The position numbers and the translations under genes were made by a program. A DNA stretch of 64,000 bases. Source: Paralithodes platypus. Its lineage: Eukaryota > Arthropoda > Malacostraca > Decapoda > Lithodidae. Every line of letters begins with the position of its first letter. Position 1 is the first letter of the stretch. Of this stretch, positions 10,562 through 21,569 are shown piece by piece. The notes beneath the pieces are model-generated. The model worked only from the letters and a program-made list of their open reading frames with translations, did not search any database and had not been told where the DNA came from. The stretch is from contig CM064501.1 in assembly GCA_032716605.1 (NCBI GenBank), positions 21,162,734-21,226,733 of the forward strand, in the 5' to 3' direction.

Positions 10562-11518
10562 TCATTCCGGGCAGAAACATAGGAAGAGTGAGATTCTTGA
10601 GTCTAAGGGGTCGGTACCGTTTGAATGCTTCCTCTTTGTTGCGGACAGTAGTAGAACAAGCGTGAGTAAACCAAGATTTGTTTGCATTAACTGAGAGAAA
10701 TAAAATGGAGTGTATGCTTCCATGCCCGAGAGGATTACCTCGGTAATGCGCTCAGCACTCTCCGAGGGTCCTCGGCCACGGAAGCAGGAGTCATTCCATG
10801 ATAAATCAAAGAAGTACTTCCGAAGAGCCTCCCAGTCGGCAGCGCCAAAGTGCCACAAGCGCCATCGGTTGGGAGGATCGGGTGGCCGTACTGGAGAGAT
10901 AGGACAGGTGAAAGATATTAGTTTATGGTCGGAGGAGCCCAAAGGAGAGAAAAGATTTACAGTATAAGATGAAGGGTTAGAGGTTAGAAATAAGTCAATA
11001 ATGTTGGGCCGATCTCCGAAGCGATCCGGAATACGGGTTGGTTGCTCGACTAACTGTTCTAGGTCGTTTAAGATAGAAGAGATGTAGGCTTGTTCACCAG
11101 GTTGGTCAGTGGAAACAGAGGAGACCCATTGGTGGTGGTGAACATTGAAATCACCTAAGATGGAGATTTCTGCGAATGGAGAGATGGATAGAATGTGTTC
11201 CAATTTAGAAGTTAGATAGTCAAACAATTTTGGATAGTCAGTAGAATTAGGGGAGAGATACACAACGCAGACATATTTAGTTTGAGAGTGACAAGAAAGC
11301 TTTAGCCAGAGAGGTGAGAATTCAGAAGAATCTAAGTTGGGAACACGAGGGAAAGCAAGAGTGTTGCGTACATAGACGCAACATTCATCTTTGGCTCGAA
11401 ACTGAGGATAGAAATAATACAAAGATACAAAGAAGGGTTTGCTGTCAGTAGTCTCAGACAACTGTGTATTGGTGAGAAAGAGAAGATCAGGGATGGCAGA
11501 GGAGAGGTGGTGCTCCAC
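10562..11518 (-). pseudogene. Jockey-type ORF, endonuclease (copy 2)
   Basis: This 318-codon frame holds most of the endonuclease: [58 protein letters not shown]. In another frame just upstream (about 11.58-11.52 kb) the minus strand encodes [12 protein letters not shown], the N-terminal block with the first catalytic Asn, so copy 2 preserves the start of the domain that copy 1 has lost. A frameshift separates the two. Downstream the frame drifts out near 10562. Confidence 0.84.
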
Positions 11519-11866
11519 TGAGTGGAAGTTAGAGGAAAGGCCACGAATGTTACAGAAATTAATAGTAAGAAGGTGGTGGTCCAGAGCATTTTGGCGAGTC
11601 GTTACCAGGGGACATGTTGATGGGGGAATTTCCCCCCCCCCCCCCCCCCCCGAGACTCCGAGACTCCGAGGCGGGTCGAGGTTTTTAATTTGCGTTTGTT
11701 CTTTGGAAAAGTTAGTGTAGTATGTAAGGTGTTTGTAGTATAATTTATTGATAGGAGGAGGCGTTTTGGAGAGCAGGCTGCGGTTGCCCTCAATATTGAT
11801 AAGACACTGAAAGGTTCAGCTAGGGACGCCAGATGGTGAAACAGGAGTTCCAGCGGTCCTTAACTC

Positions 11867-11916
<50 letters not shown>

Positions 11917-11918
11917 TA
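11867..11918. repeat. (TA)n microsatellite
   Basis: About 50 bp of TA with one G interruption, abutting the 5' end of LINE copy 2. Confidence 0.93.
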
Positions 11919-13000
11919 TATTTATAATCTGTATATACTGTAAATATTCACGCAAATAAATTCTTAGTCAAATCTCGATAGTAAGCATCTCTCTGATAAC
12001 ATGCCTGGGAACCTTTGCACTAGTTTTGGATATTAGGCTAAATGGGAGGTGAATTAATTTATATGTCATCATGATTTAAAATATATACATCATGAACTAT
12101 CAGAGCAGAATTGATGATAGATGTTTAGGTAAAAAAACCGCTTGTGTGGTACCGCTGTTGCCGTGTTATCATGCCTATCTTATCACGAATGTGTATAATT
12201 ATTATCTCGATAGAACTATACGTTGCGTCAAAAGGTCTGTTTGTTCTGCATGGTCTCTAGTCTATTGATTAAGCTACAATGTTTCATCACATCTTCTTTG
12301 ATGTTACATTTGATTAATTAATTTATGCACGATTATTATCAGCTCAAGGGACTAACCTAATAGTAGAGTGTATTAATTTATATGTTTGTCTAACTTTGGT
12401 ATTATTTATAGAGATATCACAAGTTTGATGCTAGTAAGAAGACATTACTGAAACATTGCCCGCGTGACTATTATGCATTGATATCGGCAACTAGATTGAA
12501 GATATATGATCAGAGGTGACATCATTGTTTTCATCGCATACTACAGAAGGTGACCGATCAGAGTTGTGAAATATAATTGAAGGAACATGCCCTCGTCTAT
12601 ATCTGCGTTAAGCAAGCGGAGGTTTTTATTTTGTTCCCTAGGCATCTATCACACTTAAAATGACCCCCTTTTAATATAAATTTGTAATTTTTTAGGTAAA
12701 AAATTTCCTCACCAAGGGCCGGTTCATTACAAGATCGCTATCGCTCGCAATGAAAATATCTACACTTAATTTGCACGAAAGGTCTTAACATTGACAGAAA
12801 TTGGGCGATTTTTCTGAAAATCGCCAAACTAATGGGGCAAACGTCTTAGCAAAATAATCCCTCAAGTGGAAATATCCCCTAGAATATTATCCATTTGAGC
12901 GTATATACCATTCCATTATCAGTGCATCAGATAATACTATTACCTAACCAGAGTCCCTGTACCACCACTGTTCTACTTCACCTATCACGGCAGCAGAGTG
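11919..13000. other. No gene seen; holds one copy of a dispersed ~170-bp repeat
   Basis: AT-rich, no supported coding frame. The stretch at about 12705-12862 is a copy of a dispersed repeat recognised by GATCGCTATCGCTCGC, an AAAGGTCTTAACATTGACAG block and ACTAATGGGGCAAACGTCTT. Related copies lie at 20.87, 44.70 and (inverted) 45.84 kb. Confidence 0.55.
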
Positions 13001-13400
13001 TGTGTTATGTTGACACTGTAATTATGGTCCAAGAATATGTAGTGTTATGTTGACATTGTAATCATGGTCCAAGAATATGAAGTGTTATGTTGACATTGTA
13101 ATCATGGTCCAAGAATATGTAGTGTTATGTTGACATTGTAATCATGGTCCAAGAATATGTAGTGTTATGTTGACATTGTAATCATGGTCCAAGAATATGT
13201 AGTGTTATGTTGACATTTTAATTATGGTCCAAGAATATGAAGTGTTATGTTGACATTGTAATCATGGTCCAAGAATATGTAGTGTTATGTTGACATTGTA
13301 ATTATGGTCCAAGAATATGAAGTGTTATGTTGACATTGTAATCATGGTCCAAGAATATTTAGTGTTATGTTGACATTGTAATTATGGTCCAAGAATATTC
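13001..13400. repeat. 40-bp minisatellite, 10 copies
   Basis: Ten tandem units of exactly 40 bp starting at 13001, 13041, 13081 and so on to 13361. The unit starts AGTGTTATGTTGACATTGTA and continues ATCATGGTCCAAGAATATGT. Units differ by single bases (C/T in ATYATGG, T/A at the unit end) with no length change. No spacers, so it is not a CRISPR array. Confidence 0.96.
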
Positions 13401-14352
13401 TATAGTCTGTTTATTTTCCCTTTGAAGATTATGGTGCCTATTGGCCGTTTATTCTGGCTATCATTAGGCTATCTTATACAGCTTAGGAAGGATATGTGGG
13501 AAGTAAAAGGGTAAAGACTATCTCAATTAACCCTCTGATTTTCATATACCCTTATTAATCTGAATATAGTCGTCCAATAGGAACCAGAACACAGAAATGA
13601 AATGCGTTATAATATCTTGAAAAGGTTTGCAACTGAGAGTGAGTAAATTGTCATGTCCTCAGCATGATTACTCGGTTATCACACGAAGATTTTGTACCGC
13701 AATGTGTTGCCATTTATAACTTGGCCATATTATGACTTGTATAAATAAATTAGCTTCATATTGGACCATTAAAGGGGTAGGGCTTGTATTTTGGCCTATT
13801 TACTTATTTATTAATTTATTAGCTGAGGTACCTGGCGCTGCCCGGGTGAAAATCGCAGTATGAGCTGTGTATCTTGGGGAGAGCTCCGTCCCCCTCCCCC
13901 CAGGGGGTGAGGGGACAAAATATGTTTCGCTTAAAACCTATTCTGGTGCCCCCTTAGTATGCATGCCAAGTATGGGCTCTCCATCGAGAAAACTGAGGGT
14001 GTTAGGGGGGATCCGCTCCCCCCCCCCCCCCCCCTAAAAACATATTTTGGCACCCTTTTAGTATGCATGCCAAGTATGGGCTAACTATAGCTAGAATTAC
14101 ATTAGAATATTCTGGTTTGGCTATAATGTTAGGGCAGGGAGTACAATAGTTCTGTTATTACTAGTTATCTACGGTAATTTTAACGGTCATAACCATAATA
14201 AACCTTGGATATTACTAGTTATCTATGGTAATGTTGACGCTCATAAACGTAATAAACCTAGTTATCTACGGTAATGTTTATTTGTTGTTGAATTATTGTT
14301 GAGTTTTGTTTGCTTCTACTGTTTCTGAGCAATGCATTTTTAGTTTGCCTTC
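13401..14352. other. No gene seen; short direct repeats and a poly-C tract
   Basis: AT-rich. It contains a duplicated stretch ending TAGTATGCATGCCAAGTATGG (about 13955-13980 and 14060-14082), a run of about 16 C near 14019-14034, and three degenerate ~70-bp units around TAGTTATCTACGGTAAT at 14160-14280. Confidence 0.5.
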
Positions 14353-14619
14353 TTGAATAGGCTAAATGATACGCCTTCTAGATTCCTTTCTGAGACGACG
14401 GGGTCCGGCCAACAAAAGCCAAAACCAGTCAAGCACCTGCTCCCATCTACGGGTGATAATCAAACCATTCAGTGCCGCATTGCTACCATAAAGAGTAAAT
14501 CACGCACTAACAAACCTCCCCACCCCCAGACTCAGCTTGAACAATACCCTGTGACTAATGCGATAGAAAACGCACCTCTCACCCTCCACCAAGACCTCCC
14601 CAAATCTGACCAGACTTAA
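14353..14619 (+). other. Small unassigned ORF
   Basis: An 88-codon frame, Pro/Thr/Gln/Lys rich, with no motif I recognise. It could be a scrap of a retrotransposon ORF1 or chance. There is no clear upstream signal and it is followed by about 1 kb without coding sequence. Reported only because the stretch is otherwise empty. Confidence 0.15.
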
Positions 14620-15612
14620 ACTATGACGAGGAGATGTTTATGCAAATTCGCCACCAGTCCCTCAATACTCACATATCCAAACTTACCAATAGGAGCAAGT
14701 CAACTCTGACCAGACTAGCAAACAAGCCAAAGTAACCTACATACATTCCTCACAAATCATCACCATACCAACTACAAATTCACTTCATCTGCCTCCAACA
14801 GTTATTTATTTATCCACACCACAACGAGCCCTATCGTAGCCCAAATTAAATAAAAATAAATGTAGAATGTCCACCCAGTTCAATCCATATACTGTTCATA
14901 TTTTTAATACAAGAATTAACCTCAGGATAAATCGAAAACCCCTAAACTCTATGTTTATAATCCACTGAGAAACACACCCCTTAACCTTATCCATAAAAGT
15001 GTTACTACCTGCCCGTGCCAAGGGTAAGGTAGGCAAAACTGAGCTCTGGCTTTTCGGGTACCTCTTCTTTCTAGGACGAACGTGCTTAATTAGCCATCTT
15101 AGTTCGGAGTTAGACTTCCGTAGGTGTATAGCCAATCTACCACTTAAAAGGTTATAAAAGCAGTGAAGAACAAGTGAAAACAGTGTAGCTAGTGACCTTG
15201 AAGAAGGACCGAGAGAGAGTGAGGCTATCAACTACTACGAACGTGTAAAGTAAAAAAGGAAAGGACAACTGACGCTGTTACCATGTGCTCGCCAGATCCT
15301 CTCCCACGCTTCTAGTTCTCTTCTCAAACCTTTACGTGAATCTTGTGTTGTTAAGTGTAACGATGATTGCAACAAGGGTTAACAAGATATGTTGAGATTC
15401 ACGTTAACGTAACTAGAGAGATTTTCCATTCTCTTCTTTTCCTAGTGACTCGCCACTTGATTTCTAGAGAACATAACACACATCTATCCGTGGAATAAAT
15501 ATATATATAATTCTTGGAATATAGGTTCCTATATTTTAATAAAGAGTAATACATATAAATACATAATAAAAAAGGCGTATACACAAGTACACCTGGCATA
15601 GACTTGTGAGGG
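14620..15612. other. No gene seen
   Basis: AT-rich sequence between a small unassigned frame and the second RTE-like LINE. A minus-strand frame at 14896-15231 has no recognisable motif. Confidence 0.45.
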
Positions 15613-15625
15613 GAGAGATTGTTAT

Positions 15626-16774
15626 GTGCTGGTGACAAGGGAAAGATTGTGTAGAGTGCTGGATGTGAATGTGATGAGAGGTGAGGCGGAGGGTATGTCA
15701 GATCATTACCTGGTGGAGGGAAAGCTAAGAGTTAAGAGTTACAGGAGAATAAGAGACAAGCGTGAAGTAAGAGAGGTAATAACAGTTAGTGAGTTAGAGA
15801 AGAGTGAAAAAGAGAGGGAGTACAAGGAAAGACTAAATGAAAAGTGGATGGAAGTGAGAGAGATGGAAGAGAGAGAAGTAGAGGTTGAATGGCAAAAGTT
15901 TAAGGAAGGAGTGAAAGCAAGTGCAGAGGTAGTATGTGGCAAAAGGAAAGTAGGAGGCAGAGGTATCAGGAAGGGAAGCGAGTGGTGGAATGATACGGTG
16001 AGAAAGGCAGTTGAGGAGAAGAGACAGTGTTTTGAGAGGGTTTTACAGGATGGTAGTGTTGAGGTATGGGAGAAGTACAAGGAGAAAAGGAGAGAGGCAA
16101 AACGGAAAATTAGAGAAGCGAAAAAAGATGCAAACGAAAGGTGGGTTCAAAGGCTGAGTGAGAATTTTGAAGAACGAAAGAAGATGTTCTGGAAGGAGGT
16201 AAATAAAGTAAGGAAAGGAGGACAAAAGAGGGAAGAGTCAGTGAAAGATGAAAATAGAGAATTACTAGTGGAACCAGTTGAAGTGAGGAAAAGATATGCT
16301 GAGTATTTTGAATCTTTGTTAAATACAAGAGATGGAAGACAAGCAGTGATTGAAGCAGAGGTGGATGGAGATAGGTTACCCAGGCCACCCTGGTGGCAGG
16401 GAATGAATGAAAGGATTGAGGAAAATGAGCTGAAAGAAGCAGTGAAACAAATGAGAGCGGGAAAAACAGAAGGTTTGGATGGTATTGCTGTGGAGTGTAT
16501 AAAGAAGGATGGAGATGTGATAATAGATTGGTTGGTGAGACTTTTCAATGTGTGCTTTGCTGTGTCAATGGTACCAATAGACTGGAAGAGTGCATGTATT
16601 GTGCCATTGTACAAAGGGAAGGGAGATCGGCAGGAGTGTTCAAGTTATAGAGGTATTAGTTTATTGTCAGTGGTTGGAAAGCTGTATGGCAGGGTGTTGA
16701 TAGAGAGGATAATAAAGTGTACGGAAGTTGCAATAGGAGAAGAACAGCGCAGTTTTAGGAGGGGAAGAGGGTGA
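15626..16774 (+). pseudogene. RTE-like ORF copy 2, endonuclease end, linker and RT start
   Basis: This 382-codon frame contains EGMSDHYLVEGKL (catalytic Asp-His end of the endonuclease), a Lys/Glu/Arg-rich linker that looks coiled-coil-like, SEWWNDTVRKAVEEK, and FWKEVNKVRKG. The RT start follows: MRAGKTEGLDGIAVE, DWKSACIVPLYKGKGDRQE, SSYRGISLLSVVGKLYGR. The TGA at 16772 falls where the family has a residue before VDQMF, so it looks like a point nonsense change, because the same frame continues as VDQMFAVRQLCEKYLEK. Confidence 0.85.
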
Positions 16775-17368
16775 GTGGATCAGATGTTTGCAGTAAGACA
16801 GTTATGCGAGAAGTATTTAGAGAAGCATAAGGAGATATTTTGGGCTTTTATGGACTTGGAATAAATGTATGATCGTGTGGACCGTGAAGCAATGTGGAAG
16901 GTGTTAAGGATTTATGAAATAGGAGGACATTTGTTAGAAGCAGTTAAGAGTTTTTATGAAGGGAGCAAAGCATGTGTGAGAGTAGGAAATGGTGAGTTGA
17001 GTGAATGGTTTGAGTTAAAGGTAGGTTTGCGACAGGGTTGTGTAATGTCACCATGGCTGTTTAATATGTTAATGGATGGTGTGGTGAGGGAGGTGAAAAG
17101 GAAAACTATGGGAAGAGGATTGGGTTTAGTAGGAAAGAATGGTAGAGATTGGGAGTTGAATCAGTTGCTGTTCGCTGATGACACAGCATTGGTGGCGGAT
17201 TCTGAGGAGAAACTGCAGCGGGTAGTCAAAGAGTTTGGTGTGGTTTGTGGAAGGAGGAAACTGAAGGTGAACGTCAATAAAAGTAAAGTAATGGTGTGTA
17301 ATAGGGGAGAGCATAGGGTGAATCTAGATGTGAGGCTGGATGGGGAAATATTGGAACAAGTACTGTAG
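16775..17368 (+). pseudogene. RTE-like ORF copy 2, RT palm
   Basis: After the nonsense codon the frame gives FMDLE, a TAA, then MYDRVDREAMWK (first catalytic Asp is in the FMDLE block). VGLRQGCVMSPWLFN, LLFADDTALVADSEEKLQ (catalytic Asp pair near 17175) and LKVNVNKSKVMV follow. Motifs are all canonical, so decay is recent relative to divergence. The frame ends at 17368 one indel before the CFKYLGG block. Confidence 0.86.
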
Positions 17369-17373
17369 AGTGT

Positions 17374-17943
17374 TTTAAATATCTAGGAGGAACGATAAGC
17401 AGGAGTGGAGGTATGGAAGTGGAGGTAAAACAGAGAGTGTGTGAAGGAAGGAAGGTTTTCGGAGCAATGGGAAGTATGTGGAAGACGAGAAATCTCGGAG
17501 TGAAAGTAAAAAGTGCACTGTATCAAGGAATTGTTGTGCCAACAGTGATGTATGGGGCTGAGACATGGGCTCTGAAGAAAAAGGAGAAAAGAGGGCTGGA
17601 TGTGATGGAGATGAGCTGCTTGAGGAGTATGTGTGGAGTTACTCGTAGAGACAGATTGAGGAATGAAGGGATACGTAGGAGAGTGGGGCAGCAGGAACAT
17701 TTGTCAGCCAGAGTGGACAGAAGGGTGCTGAGCTGGTATGGTCATGTTGAACGAATGGGAGAAGAAAGGCTTACAAAGAGAATATGTGAGTCAGGTACAA
17801 TGGGAGATAGAAGGGCAGGAAGACCCCCATTGAGATGGAGAGACTGTGTAAGAAAGGCTTTGGATGATAGAGGAATGACTATAGATCAGGCAGGGGAAGT
17901 GGTGGTGGACAGGAGTGAATGGAGAATGCTTGTGAATAGTTGA
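17374..17943 (+). pseudogene. RTE-like ORF copy 2, RT thumb and C-terminus
   Basis: Contains CFKYLGGTISRSGG, YQGIVVPTVMYGAETWAL, LSWYGHVERMGEERLTKR and RAGRPPLRWRDCVRKAL, the C-terminal signature of RTE-type proteins, ending with a stop at 17943. It aligns block for block with the C-terminus at 4.2-4.78 kb. Confidence 0.86.
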
Positions 17944-18332
17944 GTGAACTCGTGGTCATTTGGCGTAAGGGGTCGGGCGCAAGTTGGACTAGATAATAGT
18001 CCATAAGGCGCCTGGCCCGGGGAGACGATTAATATGAAGGGTGCGCCTGGAAGTGTGGTGGGAGGGCTTGTGGCTTTGGCTCCGCTGCATGTCTGCCTGC
18101 CGAGATCGGAACCTCTCCGGGTGGTCGGGGCCCGGGGGAGTGATGGAGCGACCTGGGTGACCCTGGTCTCTGGGTCTTCTCCTGGGTGACCTGGATGTGT
18201 ATGAGTTTGTGCTTTTTATCTGTGTTTATTTGTTGTTTTATGTTGTTTTTGTGTTTTCCCTGTTCTTGCTCTGTCTTGAGTCGGCTACCCCCAAAATGGG
18301 GATTGGGCCTGAGCATATAGATAGATAGATAG

Positions 18333-19538
18333 ACATATATGTGTTTGGGAAATTACACATGCACCTGTACACATAAAACTAGTGAACACTTAATCAGATC
18401 TTGTTGCATGTAATATTATCAATTGGGTACATAATTCATAGATAAGTTGTTCACAGAGTGTTTTACTATTCAGTCTCTTATTTTGACTATTGTTATTCTT
18501 ACGCCTCATGACTTATAATTCATGTTAAGCATTGTCTGAGTTATTTATAACTCTTTATATTCACGTCGCATTAACTTCTCAATTAGCGAGAATTTCAGTC
18601 ACGCATACTGACTATTATATTTATTTGCCCCCTTTGTGAATCTATATTCATTATTATTACTCTTCGAGTTATTTGAGTTTAATGTCCTGTCTATGTTGAA
18701 TTAACGTAAACGTTATTCATATATCAAATAGTATCTTAATATACATAAACCTTCAGTATTGTGCGTATGCCATCGCAGTAACTATTATCTATCCTCGTTG
18801 GGAAGCTACCTCGCGGTTGCCATTTTCTATCAGGATACTATTTATTGTTCTGAGACTAACATCTCTGTGTATACTTACTTGTGGTTATTATAGTGACATT
18901 GTATCTATTCACATGTACTATCTATAATCTAATTTTGTGTATTCCGGAAATTATAGTATTCCAGGATCACTTATATTTATTATTTATATTTATATATATA
19001 TATGATCGATCGCAAAGCTCATTCCCACATATGAGACTCGATCCTATTGATTATCTGATTTATGATTGTACCTTAGCTGTTAAGGAACAAAACTTGTGAA
19101 CCTCGATTGTGTATTCTGTGTCCATTGATTATAATTGTTGTGTAACTTATTATATTGAAGTTCATTGTTTACCAGTTGAATATCTATAGTTCCCGTTCTT
19201 TCCTAAGGTGGAAAACGGAACTACTATAAAACACGTTAAATTATAACACTTTCAATTTAAAAGTCTCTCCCAAAAAATCTTTCAACTAAATTTGACACAT
19301 TTAGAAAACATTACTGATTTCGTATTCATTATAGAACACATTATATATAAATAAACTTATATAGGGGTGTTGGAATTATAACACAAAGCGATTACTACCA
19401 TCTTATCAAGCATACCAGCTTTGCGTCAGCCTTAGTGATGTATATTGTACACACTGATTTAGTAGTACATTAAGCCCTTCTGTACCGGCGACGTCTATTT
19501 AAATATATTCTGGCTACTATTAGATAGATATATTCTAT
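18333..19538. other. No gene seen
   Basis: AT-rich non-coding sequence. No frame with recognisable motifs, no tandem repeat beyond short TA runs near 18990. Confidence 0.5.
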
Positions 19539-20016
19539 TTAACCCTCCTGGCCCGGTTGTCATTTTAAAATGACACCACGAACTAAGGGCAGGAGCCCGG
19601 GTGTCATTTTAAAATCTGTAAGCTTGAAAGCCTATTCAGCTTGGTCTGAACGCCGTGCGTCCGACGCATGTAAACAAAGCCGATCGTTACGTCACCGCAC
19701 CTCCGAAAACAAGAAAGAGAAGACTCGTTTGTTATTGTATGTCTGTATGTCGTTGTTTCAGTAGTGAAAAGATCGTCATATTGCTAACATCGCCTGCAAG
19801 TGAAATCGTCATCACAACTGAACCAGTTGACATAGAGAGCTCTACTCAACGCCAGTCTACAGATTGGAAACCGCACTACATTTATAGATGCGTGGGAAAT
19901 TTCTAGCAGTTAAACTAAACAAAAATACGGTAGCCTAGGCCTAGACGTTTTTCGGCCAGATCGCCCGGGTAGCCCACACTGTCATTTTGAGAGCCTGCCC
20001 GGGCCAGGAGGGTTAA
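19539..20016. mobile_element. TTAA-flanked piggyBac-like MITE, CCTGGCCCGG family
   Basis: A 478-bp element with TTAA at 19539-19542 and 20013-20016. Terminal inverted repeats of 18 bp are perfect when the TTAA is included: TTAACCCTCCTGGCCCGG at both ends. TTAA target plus CCC termini are the hallmarks of piggyBac-type elements. Inside, TGTCATTTTAAAAT occurs in both orientations near the ends, and a 64-codon frame (19570-19764) is not recognisably a transposase. Its interior is unlike the other MITEs in the window. Confidence 0.82.
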
Positions 20017-20504
20017 AAAGCGCCTCCATCAATTAACAGGCATCAAACCATCTCACTTAACCCTTTTCACTAGGGTGAAGGCTGGTCCTATTCAAACTGA
20101 GATTTAGCATCCTCTACCCTACCTTAGACATTTCTGCATGTCTCTTTTACTGTAGCCTACTACATCTCCTACTAGGTGCTGGTGAGGTTGCCCGATTGGG
20201 TGGCCCTGCAAGGGAAGCTGTGGACTATTTGGGCCTTGGCCCGGGGGTCAAACCCGTGGGATGATGATCCCCTCCCCCGCTGCCCTCTCAGAGACCGAAC
20301 CTCATCTCTCGGCCCAAGCATCCAGAGCACCTTCGGTCTACCTGACTCGGTACTGATCGGCCAGACAGTCTGGGGAACTACAATATTGAAATAACCCTTT
20401 AAACTACCACAGATCTTTCTTAAACTTCACAAAATCGTCTAAATATTGCTAGAATAAAATTAAAAATACATGGCTGGTACAAAGGAGTTAATTGTGCGAC
20501 TGAC
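20017..20504. other. No gene seen; intron side of the oxidase exon
   Basis: On the minus strand this follows the 5' splice site at 20504 and would be intron. At 20170-20260 a stretch with GGGGTCAAACCC resembles a degraded B box of a tRNA-derived repeat but does not fold convincingly. Confidence 0.4.
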
Positions 20505-20701
20505 CTGGTTATCTCTTCAGTAGGACCTCGTAGCTGTAGCCCCGGTGTAAATATACCGGCTGCCCCGTCACTGGTGGTCTGTCTGAGGAACCTGTCAGCC
20601 ATCACTGTGACCTGTGACCCCAGGGGCAGCTGGTCCTGTAGCATGGTGGCCGTGGTCAGCCCCACCACACCGGCACCCACCACACCTACACTCAACACCA
20701 T
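20505..20701 (-). CDS. D-amino-acid/D-aspartate oxidase, first coding exon
   Basis: The minus strand encodes MVLSVGVVGAGVVGLTTATM, then LQDQLPLGSQVTVMADRFLR and QTTSDGAAGIFTPG. This is the N-terminal FAD-binding fold of the DAO family: GxGxxG dinucleotide motif (GAGVVG, residues 9-14), the acidic/adenine side strand (VTVMADRF) and the TTSDGAAG loop that contacts FAD. TTSD is more like D-aspartate oxidase, ADRF more like D-amino-acid oxidase, so the subtype is open. Such enzymes are peroxisomal flavoproteins that deaminate D-amino acids. The exon ends CCAG/GTCAGT (intron starts at 20504), after codon 65 plus part of the next. ATG at 20701 matches the usual start a few residues before the first beta strand. 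An in-frame ATG at 20716 is the alternative. Later exons would lie below 20.4 kb but I found none in the window. Confidence 0.72.
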
Positions 20702-21059
20702 TATACTGTGGTACAAACATATACAGTATGGGTTAGTACATTAAGGGGGAAGGCTTTATTGTTTATTTATTGTTATTTGTATATTTTGTTTTTTGAGTTT
20801 ACTCCCTAGACATCCATCAAGCTTAAACAAACATTCCAAATATCGACTTTCTAGATAACATTGTACATATCGACACCTAAATGGTACGAAACGTCTTAGC
20901 GTTGATAAGGAAATTGGGTGAAAGGTCATACAATCATAAAACTAATGGTGCTGATCATGAGGGAGGAAGGGGGTCCAGAAAATCCTAAACCATCTCCCGT
21001 TAAGGTCACCCCAGCAGCACACCTTATAACCCCCCCCCCCCCCAACCCCGTGTCAATGG

Positions 21060-21215
21060 TGGACTACCTTACGAACTGGTCGGCCTTCAACGTGACCCTC
21101 TGTGACCCCAGGGCCAGCTGGTCCTGTAGTATGGTGGCCGTGGTCAGCTCCACCACACCGGCCCCCACCATTATACTGTGATTGTATGGGTTAGTTCATT
21201 AAGGTCACGCAGTGG
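21060..21215 (-). pseudogene. Decayed duplicate of the oxidase first exon (copy 2)
   Basis: Similar to 20560-20750 at the DNA level over the exon and its upstream flank (ATTATACTGTG and GGGTTAGTWCATTAAGG). The reading gives MVGAGVVELTTAT then LQDQLALGSQ. The initial VLSVG codons are deleted and the last Gly of GxGxxG is Glu. After LGSQ the sequence drifts and the TTSDGAAG loop is absent. It looks like a pseudo-exon made by local duplication. Confidence 0.62.
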
Positions 21216-21314
21216 GGACACGGGGCTAGGAATCCTCCTCCCCATGTAACATTCATGTACTATATGAGACAGATAATGGGGTGAGGGAACGCGAAAGTGG
21301 TCCTGGACCATAAG

Positions 21315-21376
21315 AATTCGGGCTCTGTCTCGGGTCGGCTACGCCCAATTATGGGGTATGTGCCTGAGTATAATAT
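21315..21376 (+). mobile_element. RTE-like LINE 3' tail fragment
   Basis: GGCTCTGTCTCGGGTCGGCT through TGCCTGAGTATAATATAT matches the last ~60 bp of the RTE-like copy 2 3' UTR (18.26-18.32 kb). It is an extremely short, 5'-truncated insertion placed between oxidase exon copies 2 and 3. Confidence 0.6.
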
Positions 21377-21414
21377 ATATATATATACGTGTATATACAT
21401 ACATACATACATAC

Positions 21415-21512
21415 AGGTCAGCCCACCACACCTGACCCCACCATACCTACATTCAACACCATTATACTGTGGTAGAGAGACATATGGGTTAGTACATTAA
21501 GGTCACCCCACC
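21415..21512 (-). pseudogene. Decayed duplicate of the oxidase first exon (copy 3)
   Basis: From the ATG at 21462 the minus strand reads MVLNVGMVGSGVVG then breaks by one missing base in the next codons. The 5' flank ATTATACTGTGGTA and GGGTTAGTACATTAAGG is shared with copies 1 and 2. Only about 16 codons remain. With copy 2 it shows that exon 1 and its promoter-proximal flank were duplicated at least twice. Confidence 0.6.
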
Positions 21513-21569
21513 CCACCAAAGAAACTCACGCAATTCACTTATATGTATATATTTTATTTTGATACATTT

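Larger units (their letters stand above)
8729..11866 (-). mobile_element. Jockey-type LINE, copy 2, bounded by (TA)n
   Basis: Second minus-strand copy of the same family. It lacks the last ~110 bp of the 3' end present in copy 1 (the (TA)n meets CTCAAAATGCCTGGACACAC directly) but extends further 5', through a poly-C tract at about 11632-11651 and a probable 5' UTR up to the (TA)n at 11867. Coding sequence is broken by several indels: endonuclease 10562-11518, RT in pieces at 10.4-9.8 kb and 9067-9690. Confidence 0.86.
15613..18332 (+). mobile_element. RTE-like non-LTR retrotransposon, copy 2 (5' truncated)
   Basis: A second RTE-like element, clearly divergent in protein from the one at 1.4-4.8 kb but with the same order and the same (ATAG)n tail (about 18315-18332). 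Its 5' end begins near the SDHYLV end of the endonuclease, so it is truncated by about 0.7-1 kb. The exact 5' boundary is uncertain and no clear target duplication was found. The frame is broken by a TGA near 16772, a TAA near 16862 and a frameshift near 17368-17400. The 3' UTR of about 370 bp has a CTGTCTTGAGTCGGCTACCC stretch also found as a short fragment at 21.32 kb. Confidence 0.87.

Noticed and set aside
13001..13400. CRISPR-like array
   Set aside because: Units are contiguous with no spacers and the context is eukaryotic.
11632..14034. Poly-C and poly-G tracts as regulatory elements
   Set aside because: Homopolymer runs of this kind are common low-complexity sequence or assembly-sensitive sites; nothing points to function.
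15739..16614. Minus-strand frames opposite RTE copy 2
   Set aside because: Antisense shadows of the Lys/Glu-rich linker.
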